The notes under the pieces were generated by a model, which was not told where the DNA came from, did not search any database, and was given only the letters and a program-made list of their open reading frames with translations. Below, piece after piece: positions 51,736 through 60,000 of a stretch of 60,000 bases of DNA; positions within the stretch are counted from its first letter, which is position 1; every line of letters begins with the position of its first letter. This DNA is from Apostichopus japonicus (taxonomy: Eukaryota; Echinodermata; Holothuroidea; Aspidochirotida; Stichopodidae). The DNA lies in the NCBI RefSeq assembly GCF_037975245.1, contig NC_092580.1, forward strand, positions 13,488,501-13,548,500. The letters run 5' to 3'. Both the position numbers and the translations under genes were made by a program.

Positions 51736-53997
51736 GAAAACCGTCTGACATTCAGGCCAGATATAAAGCAAAGTTAAACACATTTTCGAGTGCCCACAAT
51801 TACAATAACATCAGCATATTGAGAACAAGTGCATACAACCGCACACAGAATTTTGCAGATCTAGGTGAGACACTACAACGGTAGATTTGGACAGAAGAGT
51901 TAATGGGCACAGTGTCCATTAGAGTGAGTCAGGGCATGTGCGCTGCTAAACTGCTACCAATTTTTGAGTATAGTAAGGACATGGGGGAAGAGCATAAATG
52001 AACTGAGTTGAGACCAGCTTCAATGTTCAGAGGTTGGAGAATGAGGCACTGCAGCAGGGTTGATTAAATACAGGCCTCCACAAATACGGTATCCAACTCG
52101 CCATTTGCAGGTAGAATTTTAGCTTTGGCAATTAGAAAAATCCACAACTCTCAACACTTTGGCGAGTGACTCATGGGCTGGTCAAAAGACCAATATTAGC
52201 AAGACTATATTGTTACAAATATTTCACAGAAAGAAAAAAGCAGTAGCTTGGCAAACTTGAAGCAAGTGTTAAGTTGTAAACTGATTTTGTTTGTCAATGA
52301 CTAATCTCAATGGCAATTAACTGTGTAAAATGGTTCTTTATTTCGCACGTGCATTATGTATGAGACGTTTTCATGAGCTGAGGTCGTTCACAAACTTCAC
52401 AGAGCATACATAAACTTACAGTGATAAACATTAAAAATCTAACATAACAATTTATTAAGGGGAACGTTTGAGCTTCAGAGGTACGTAATGTGTTTTAAAG
52501 GCATTTATATGTTGTGTTCATATTATAATTTCTAAACCACTCAAAAAAGTTTAATGACATCAGTGTCATGACGGCTTGGTTATGTGCAGGCAACCCCTAC
52601 ACAGTAGAGTATAGTACTAGTGGCCCAACAAGCCTAACAATCACATGTGGAAATCCCCATCTGAAGTTAAAATATTTGAATTAAATTACTACAATAAATA
52701 AAATTTAATCAAGTTGCAACCACTTTATTCTGAGTTTTGTGATATTAAAATTGATAAGTTAATGACACATGACCCCTTTCGAGTTGATACGCAGAAAATA
52801 AAATCCACAATACATGATTATCTGTCATTTTCGTACCACATTTTCGACGAAAAGGCATGGAACTGTCGAGTTGGTTAGACTTCACTGTGCCCATAAACAA
52901 ACAACAACAACAAGAAAAACATGCTTCGTGTCAGAATACCAATACACTTAAGATGGCCAAACACCTAAATTATTCTTGAGGCATTTTCTGCATGTAATCG
53001 GTCATAATTCGCAACACTAAAAACAATTTAAGGAGTTTTGAGAGAAATTTGCTGTTCTCACTGCCAAGATGTTTTTTCATAGCGTTTTCAGATTTTCACT
53101 CAACACAAGCTGCAAGTAGAAGATAGATGCTCTGTCAACCTTGGATTTATACTGGTGAAAGATCGCTTTGATTTAGGCATCGTAAAGGATTAATAGTGAC
53201 CTTTTTCACACACCATTCTGCAGCTAAAAGACAACATAAATAATTGGGGAAATGCACAAAGTGGTGCTAATCGAGTAGCAGCTGAAAGTTGCAGTGAGGT
53301 ACTGTACAGGCTTAGGACTCACGCACAACCTAGCTACTAACTGTATAGTATATGCCTAGTACTAGAGGAACCCTAATATCACAGAGTCACACAGACGCCA
53401 AGCTACCTTCGTACTGTAGGTATTTTTGCTTAGTAATGATTTTGTGGCATGTTTTACTTTGTTTATCACTTACTTTTGGGGGAAAGTTTAAATTTCATAC
53501 TGCACAGAAATGTAATTTTCCAATGCACAATTACGTAACGTATTCATGTTGTTGATCTTTACTGTGGATATTTCAGCAGCAATCACACAGGCAATGATTG
53601 AACATGTAATGTTACAAATCCTACATGTCCCAACTGAGTGCATTGCACTGGGCGATCCCACTGCACCACTGTCAAATATCCTGTACTTTGACCCTATACA
53701 CAGGGATTACTGTTACATACTCGTATACACACTATAACAACTAGCTCAATAAAGTTGAATACCTCAACAATCCATCAAAACAACTCTGGATCAGGACCAT
53801 CTGTCAAAGGGGAGGTTTCTCACTTTACAGACTTCAACACTGACATACATGTACTTATTTAAGCATATTCTGCAGCAATCAGAAGACGTATCTCAATGCA
53901 ATAGAGAAAAAAGTGAAAAATGAGCCAAAAAAAAGAACCAAGTAAATGTGGTCAAACAGGACCTACAGTATTCAGAAGTCTTGAGGGATGTGATTTG

Positions 53998-54620
53998 TAG
54001 GGAATCCAAATTTTTGGATCCGGCCGGAACCGGATTTTGCCGGATAGTACGTGAAATCGGCCGGATAAAATCCGGCCGGAACCGGATTTTTTCATTACAC
54101 AAAAGAAAATCATTAATAAGAAGTAGAAGTATGAAACAAGGAGCAAATCTTAGGTGAGGTATATGCATATTACAAAGAAGGTGAAATTAAGACCCCATTT
54201 ATGAGATTAAATATGACTTGAAGTGGTGTAATCTACATTCTTTAATAAAATAAACACAATATTAAACTGATGAAGGCTGCAAGAAATGATTTCACTGCAA
54301 ACTGTATTTGTTGTATATAGCTTCATATGATTACAGTAGTTGTATTGTTTTGGTTGATCTTTAGAAACAGTGGGTCAGACCATTGAGAAAATTAAATTAA
54401 ACATGTTAAACCTAATTTTTCCTTACTTTGAATGTTTTTATTAATTTTTGGAAATAGTTTACATTGATTTAAGTTAATACCAACACCTTTTTAAGGGATG
54501 ATTCAGGCCAGATTTTGAAAAAGATCCGGCCGGATTTTGAAAAATATCCGGCCGGAACCGGATAATTTCTCACTATCCGGCCGGATAGTCCGGCCGGACC
54601 GGATATCCGGTGCATCCCTA
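53998..54620. mobile_element. hAT-type non-autonomous element, copy 2 (inverted, deleted)
   Basis: 623 bp, opposite orientation to copy 1, with perfect 8-bp duplications GTGATTTG at 53990-53997 and 54621-54628. Shares the subterminal CCGGCCGG arrays and internal stretches such as GATTTGCTCCTTGTTTCATA (inverted here). Lacks about 0.5 kb of the copy 1 interior, and its left tip has lost an 8-bp TGCACCGG-like piece. Confidence 0.92.
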
Positions 54621-55330
54621 GTGATTTGATGCCAACACTTAAAATCATATATCTGTGCTAATCCCTAATCAACCACAAAATCGCTATTTATGGTTATTTG
54701 ATGCTTTAATCAATTTCTGAAATGACGTTCCACAACCTTTTTGTAGAAATGTAAACAAAAAATGTTTAATTTTAATTTACTCCTATTGCTTGACTTACTG
54801 TACTTGCTGAAGCACACCTGAAAATTACACATAAAATGGTCTCCAAAAGTCAGTTTGTGCAGAGAAGAGAGAGAATTATGTTAGGGTTGTAATGTTTCCC
54901 TATAATATATATAGCTACAACTCACAAGAGCCGATTTCTCCTGCAGTTATAACAGCTTTTGTGTCAGTAAACAAACAATGATAGACTTTAACATTCTTCC
55001 TTTTATCAGTCATTCACCACTGGCTTGCTACTGCAACCAGCTCTCTTCTTTATGATAAGCCACTGTACAGTATAGGCTGGTGTAGTCCTATTAGATGACA
55101 GTACGTATGAAAGTAGTGACGTATAAAATCATTTGGTCATTGGCAAAGGGCGTTTCAAAACAACTTTGACCAAGTTAGCTGATGAATGCGGATGCCTTTA
55201 CCACCTGCAATATTTGAGACAGTGGTCACATGCTGAGCTCCCCTCTGTTGGATGGTAGTGTTAACTGATGGTCCTGGCCCCTGGGAGCAGCAATGGGTGA
55301 GCCAATTCCACACCTTAGGTTTTCAAGATA

Positions 55331-55570
55331 GTGTATGGTTTTGACAATTTTTCCTTCTCTGTCTTTTTCATGTTTGCTAATAGTAGTTGTACCAGAGGTT
55401 ATTGTCTTAAACACCAAAAGTTAAAAAGTAGGATTAATATTTGGTATAACTTTTTTTCTAATAGGGTTGTGAATGAGTGGAATGGCTTGCCTGAGAAAGT
55501 TGTACTTGCAAGTAGTGTAAATGGGTTTAAGAATGCTTTGGACAACTTTAAGCATTGTAATCTGGTCTGA
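55331..55570 (+). pseudogene. LINE reverse transcriptase C-terminal remnant
   Basis: Open frame ending FFSNRVVNEWNGLPEKVVLA then SSVNGFKNALDNF, a pattern typical of the C terminus of Jockey/CR1-type non-LTR retrotransposon polymerases. Everything upstream is missing, as expected for 5'-truncated insertion. A T-rich stretch and short 3' tail follow the stop. Confidence 0.7.
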
Positions 55571-56181
55571 TTTTTTTTTGGTCTTCAGTTTTATCCTCTC
55601 CTATAGGGTATTGAATAGCTTTAATTGTAAGTACCTAAGAATCGATACACTGTGTATATGTATACAGTATATAATAGCTGGTTGAATACATCGAATCAGG
55701 CTGATTGTTTATTATAAAGGCTGATTCTGATTGTCTATTTAAATGACCGATTTTGTGGCATGTGCGGGCCTAGGTAGAGTGAAGCAAAGCAATATACAGT
55801 GCATATAATGCACCCACAATAATGTGCTCTTTCCGCCATACAAAAAGTGCTTTACCGCAAGGGTGGTAACATGGCACTGTTTCTAAGGTAGAATGAGCAC
55901 ATTTGCAATGGCGGAATGACACGCCCCACCCCCCACCCCACCCCTCCGTCCTAGGCTATGTAGACCTCGATGGGCAGCTACTTTAGGCTAAGTCTAAGCA
56001 GGCTAGTAAGTTAAGGCACTTACGTTACAACTTACACTAATTTTACAGTTAGGCTAAATATGATACTTAGGGATAGGCCTAGGCCTATTGCCGAAAAATG
56101 AGAAAAGAGACGTTTTCTTAAATAAATACTGGATCATAACGAGGACATCAACGACAGGTATTTGAAATTCCGTGATCTTAC

Positions 56182-56350
56182 CTAATCACGCTTTTATTTC
56201 CGTTTCGTGACTTCCGATTCCGCCGTCTGTGCACTGCCAAACTTAATCTTTCGGACTTTTTAAGTTACATCGGTGTCATACTCGTAATCAGTCATACCCG
56301 TTAGTATTACTAGCCCTGCCTACCCGAGTCTGTACGTACACTTACGTACT
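56182..56350 (-). promoter_or_regulatory. candidate SLMAP non-coding first exon and promoter zone
   Basis: On the minus strand GATTAG|GTAAGA at 56181 is a good splice donor, preceded by CpG-containing sequence unlike the surrounding introns. It could be the 5' UTR exon of SLMAP, divergent from SSR4. Boundaries and function are inferred only. Confidence 0.25.
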
Positions 56351-56559
56351 AAACCATAGCCTAGTTTTAGCAACAAGATCAAGGTAGACAAAATTTTGTT
56401 TCCTTCATGTGGAGGGCGGTATGCAATTAATGGATGATCTGTGACACATACTTTATGAAATGACGTAGGACGCTAGCTAAAAGTGAATTGATGACATATA
56501 TTCTAATACAGCCTGATTTTGTTATTTTTTCTTGGTCTGGAAGAGTGCAAGACGGTAAT

Positions 56560-56870
56560 TTTCATATCTTAAGAGTTTATGTATCTCAATTAAGTAACAT
56601 GTTTTAGATTTTTGTTATTTTGACGAGTTGGTATGATGTCGTCAAAACGTTAATTTTCATATTTTTGACAGTCTGACAATTTCGGATGTCGTCAGATTCA
56701 TATTTTTATCATCGTGACGAGTTGACGCATCTTGACTAAAATAAATTGCCATATTTTCGACATTTGACAATTTAGAATATGTCGTCAAAACGTCAATTTT
56801 CAACTTCGAAGTTTTTGTCATAATGACGAGTTGTTGCATTTCATCAAAACACGATAAAGTGTTTGAATTG
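56560..56870. repeat. diverged TGACGAGTTG / GTCGTCAAAACGT repeat
   Basis: Several spaced copies of TGACGAGTTG (from 56621, 56714, 56824), GTCGTCAAAACGT and GACAATTT follow one another with drift. Non-coding, between the two divergent genes. Confidence 0.6.
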
Positions 56871-57145
56871 AATGACACAAAGTGTCGCTTAACTTTCAAT
56901 CACGACGACACCTCCTTTAAAACAGACAAACAAGTACTAATAAGTGACGGTCTCTAAATATCGAGCACGTTAAGAAATATACGCATTATTTTATGATATA
57001 GAGGACAGTATATTCTGATCCGCCTTGGGCGACATGATTCCCTAGTGCTTCAGACAAATTCCACGATTTTTAATGTACCTGTTTCCATCCAGGCCTAGGA
57101 AATCCATTTCCCGTAACGCCCTCTATTCCACGTTCTCTTCAAAAA

Positions 57146-57212
57146 ATGGCTTCCCTCGGTTGTGCGTTCGTGGCAGCTTGCCTCCTTCTTTTGGTTCCAT
57201 TTTCTTCTGCGG
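57146..57212 (+). CDS. SSR4 exon 1: signal peptide
   Basis: 67 nt from ATG at 57146, coding MASLGCAFVAACLLLLVPFS plus SA. Donor GTAAGC, phase 1. Preceding context AAAAAATGG is a fair initiation site. Confidence 0.93.
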
Positions 57213-60000
57213 GTAAGCATGAATTTTCATTCTGTTTCATGAGGCCTCCCCAAAAAATATAATAGACAAAACACAGAACGAACATATCCGCCAACCGTAG
57301 AAGTTGTGAAATACCCACGCTTTACTTTGACACTGCTTTCCAAATAGTATTAGTCTCGTACATCTTAGTTATACTTTATATACGGACTTACCAAATTCGC
57401 GAGAATGTTCAACTGTAAGTTAGTGTGATGTGGCACTTAGCCCAACTATTACTAAGCCTAGATTTGCCCTAATGCCGCTACAGAGTCGGTTGACTGTGTT
57501 TTTGTTTGTTTTCCATGTGCGTTTCTCATATTTGTGGTCTTATTTTCGTTTGTGCATAGAAATACTGGCCAAACTTTAGAATCCTTACCATATGATTATG
57601 AATGGGGAAGCTTACTTGGAATCGGCAGAATAACAACTTTATAATCCGGTTAGGATTAGGAGATAGAAGAATGGGAGTTGGAGATAGGGAGTGATTACAT
57701 TAATGTGGGAGAGAGATAGTAAGCGGGATATGGATTAACAGAAATAGTCGAATGGTACGGATTCTAAATTAGTACCGAAATACTTTGTGAACATCGTAGG
57801 CAACAAAGAGTACTAGGCTCCTAGCCTAACTGTTAGTCTTAAATCGAGACAGGACTGGAAGTAGAATTTAATGGTACCAGTTCTACGGAGTCCTCATTAT
57901 TTAAAGTATAGATCTCTTTAGTCTTTACCAGTCAAAGTCTTAGCAAATTGGACAAAAGTATGCATATCCATATAAACAATATAAAACAATGTTGGTAGGC
58001 TTACTGGTCTCTGAAATTATGATGAAACTCAAAGGATCTAGGAAATAAATATAACAAGTGATAAAAGTTAGATATTAGAGAATACAAATGGTGAAAGTCA
58101 ACTGCACCAGATACACCATAAACATTCATGCAGGTTTCTACTTTCTCTTTCTAGGGAATTAGGATTTTTAGGCTTGGATGAAACCTTTAAAAAGTTAGAT
58201 ATGACTGGACCAACTAAAACTCATATTAAATACTTCACACTTATTAAATATTACCTTAATTGCAGAACACCCCATAATTCTTGAATCTCACAGATTATCA
58301 CTGATAAGTCCATATAGTAAACAGTGCATGGTCGTTCTCAAAAAGCCCAGTGTGAGTGGTAGGGTATTCTGCAGTTGATCCAAATTTTATGCAAAAGTTT
58401 GGACACTATTCACTATCACTGTTTATCTATCGTTAGAAGTGTGAATCTAATATTAAAGTTAAAGCATTAACCATGTAGTAGCATAAAAGATTAGGTGACT
58501 TGTAACTGTTCAACAATTCCATTTGATAATAATGTTATATTTCTTTATATCACTGAAAGTGTCACATATTGCTTAATTGATACTCTTTCTACATACAGGA
58601 GAAAGTTGCTTAAAACCAACTGTGGAACACCAGATTTACACTACCACAGAAGCTGTTACATCTACTGATACTGTCTTTCTGGTAGAATTTGACTTGAAAT
58701 GCTCCAATGCAATCAAGGTAACTCCTGAACATTTCTACACATTTTTTTCAGCAAGTGCTCTCATAAAAATTTGTCACTGCAGTTGGCTGGTCAATTTAGG
58801 TTCCTGACAATGATGATGTTGCATTAAAACTATAAATTGTGATTGAACCCAGTTCAGTGTTTACAAACCTCCCAACCATGAATTTTTTCTTAAATTCAAT
58901 TTTCTGTGGGAATTTTTCTTATTATTTCACCAAGTATTCCTGTACTGGCTTCGCTACTCCACACCTTGTCTGTAGGTGCAATGCAGTGAACTCAATGCAT
59001 AAAGTTATTGTTTACTTTTCCTCTGTAGAATCCATTCCTCTATGCAGATGTTAGTGGGCGTCAGCTTCCAGTCTCTCGTTCAGGAGATAACCTATACCAG
59101 GTGAGGTCTATGTACAGTGTTCAGCATAAATCATGAATAGGTTACATACGTCTAGCTTTAATTAATCTTTAAACTTAAAGACCAAGTTACTCATTAAAAC
59201 TTCACAAAGCTATTCTGTTAAACTGGAGCAAGTAATAACAGACCAAAGTTGTAATGCTTATTCTAGTAGCAGGATGGTAGTCACTTTTTTATATATATAG
59301 ATAGGTTTTTTCCATACCATATTTCCATACGATCACGCCTAAACTTCCACCACTTGCTCAAAAAAATGCAAATGCCACAATTACTATGGAGAATATACAC
59401 ACAAAGTAATTCCCTGTTGCCCTATATGCAACCTCAACCTCCCCTTCCCCCCCCCCCCCTCCATGCTGACTTTACACCCTTTTCTCTGTAACAAATATAC
59501 TCTCTGCCTTCAGGTCAGCTGGGTAGAAGAAAGGAAAAATGCACCAGCAGGTACATACACTGTCAAGCTGTTTGACGAGGAAGGATTTAGCGCTTTGAGA
59601 AAGGTTTGTACTTCAGCACCATATTGGCAAAGGAGAATCATCCTCTAATTGTTGACTTTGCATGAGATTTTTGTGTGCCTACGATTCGTGTGAACTGTGT
59701 GTTTTGTAACTTGTTTTGGAGGTTATGCTTGCAAGTAAAAATAGACAGTAGTTTCCAGTTTAATTATTACCTTTGTTAACCGATGCCATTTGGAGTAATT
59801 CATTGTTTACTGCTATTACCTGTCTCGACTCTACTATTGCACCTTCCCATCTACATTGCGCAATAACTGGTAATAATTTAGGACTGCACCGCAACTCCCC
59901 CCCCCCAAATCACCTGTGGGTCATTGTCCATCATCTACTCCTTCAGAATCTACCATTTGCAAAGTTTAGAAGCCTATTCTGGTGATATAGTCTTGTTAAG
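57146..60000 (+). CDS. translocon-associated protein subunit delta (SSR4), 5' part
   Basis: Type I ER membrane protein, one of the TRAP complex subunits at the Sec61 translocon; assists insertion of some secretory proteins. Four exons (57146-57212, 58599-58717, 59029-59100, 59514-59603) join in frame to 116 codons. Seen: signal peptide (residues 1-22, hydrophobic AACLLLLVPF), Cys26 and Cys57 at the spacing of the known family disulfide, the luminal beta-domain with YADVSGRQLPVSR and the conserved AGTYTVKLFDEEGFSALRK. The start ATG gives a normal signal peptide and length. The remaining luminal residues and transmembrane helix must lie beyond 60,000. Head to head with SLMAP. Confidence 0.94.
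57213..58598. other. SSR4 intron 1
   Basis: 1.4 kb without exon or recognised repeat; ends at acceptor ATACAG. Confidence 0.6.
58599..58717 (+). CDS. SSR4 exon 2
   Basis: 119 nt, phase 1-0, coding ESCLKPTVEHQIYTTTEAVT through FLVEFDLKCSNAIK. Holds both luminal cysteines. Donor GTAACT. Confidence 0.95.
59029..59100 (+). CDS. SSR4 exon 3
   Basis: 72 nt, phase 0-0, coding NPFLYADVSGRQLPVSRSGD and NLYQ. Acceptor CTGTAG, donor GTGAGG. Confidence 0.95.
59514..59603 (+). CDS. SSR4 exon 4
   Basis: 90 nt, phase 0-0, coding VSWVEERKNAPAGTYTVKLF and DEEGFSALRK. Acceptor TTCAG, donor GTTTGT (weak). Confidence 0.95.
59604..60000. other. SSR4 intron 4 (partial)
   Basis: No further exon recognised before the window ends; C-run near 59898-59907. 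Confidence 0.6.

Larger units (their letters stand above)
49924..56181. other. SLMAP 5' region / intergenic
   Basis: No coding exon recognised. Probably contains a 5' UTR intron of SLMAP. Holds two hAT-type elements and a LINE 3' end, listed separately, and (CCAC/CTAC)n near 50293-50370. Confidence 0.4.

Overview
The window is animal nuclear DNA: AT-rich, with short coding exons in long introns, GT-AG splice sites, simple repeats, SINE, MITE and hAT-type elements, and one intact DIRS retrotransposon. The two host proteins look metazoan. An invertebrate deuterostome, perhaps an echinoderm, fits the gene content and repeat style, but that is inference and no species marker was seen.

Layout: (1) 1-1.9 kb is the 3' flank of the main gene. 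(2) 1.93-49.92 kb, minus strand, is a SLMAP orthologue (sarcolemma membrane-associated protein: N-terminal FHA domain, long coiled coil, C-terminal tail anchor). I reconstructed 26 coding exons that join in one frame (2,862 nt, 953 codons plus stop). Exons 8 to 22 are all multiples of three with phase 1-1, and several are exactly 63 or 126 nt (three or six heptads). (3) The SLMAP introns hold minisatellites (12-, 21- and 38-bp units), a Harbinger-like MITE, a hAT-like remnant, tRNA-derived SINE pieces and inverted repeats. (4) 37,641-44,183 is a complete DIRS-type tyrosine-recombinase retrotransposon on the minus strand, with 118-bp identical inverted repeats, an internal complementary region that matches the circle junction base for base, and three uninterrupted overlapping ORFs. 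It lies 77 bp from the donor of SLMAP exon 2. (5) 49.9-57.1 kb is the intergenic or 5' region, with two copies of a hAT-type non-autonomous element carrying perfect 8-bp target duplications, a LINE 3' end and a probable divergent promoter zone. (6) From 57,146 on the plus strand is the 5' part of SSR4 (TRAP-delta), four exons of which are in the window; the 3' end lies outside.

SLMAP and SSR4 are arranged head to head. They act in different processes (STRIPAK/Hippo and membrane scaffolding; ER translocon), so nothing beyond adjacency is implied. The strongest observations are the structurally perfect DIRS element, the fifteen consecutive frame-neutral SLMAP exons, and exon 2 squeezed between the DIRS and a foldback element.
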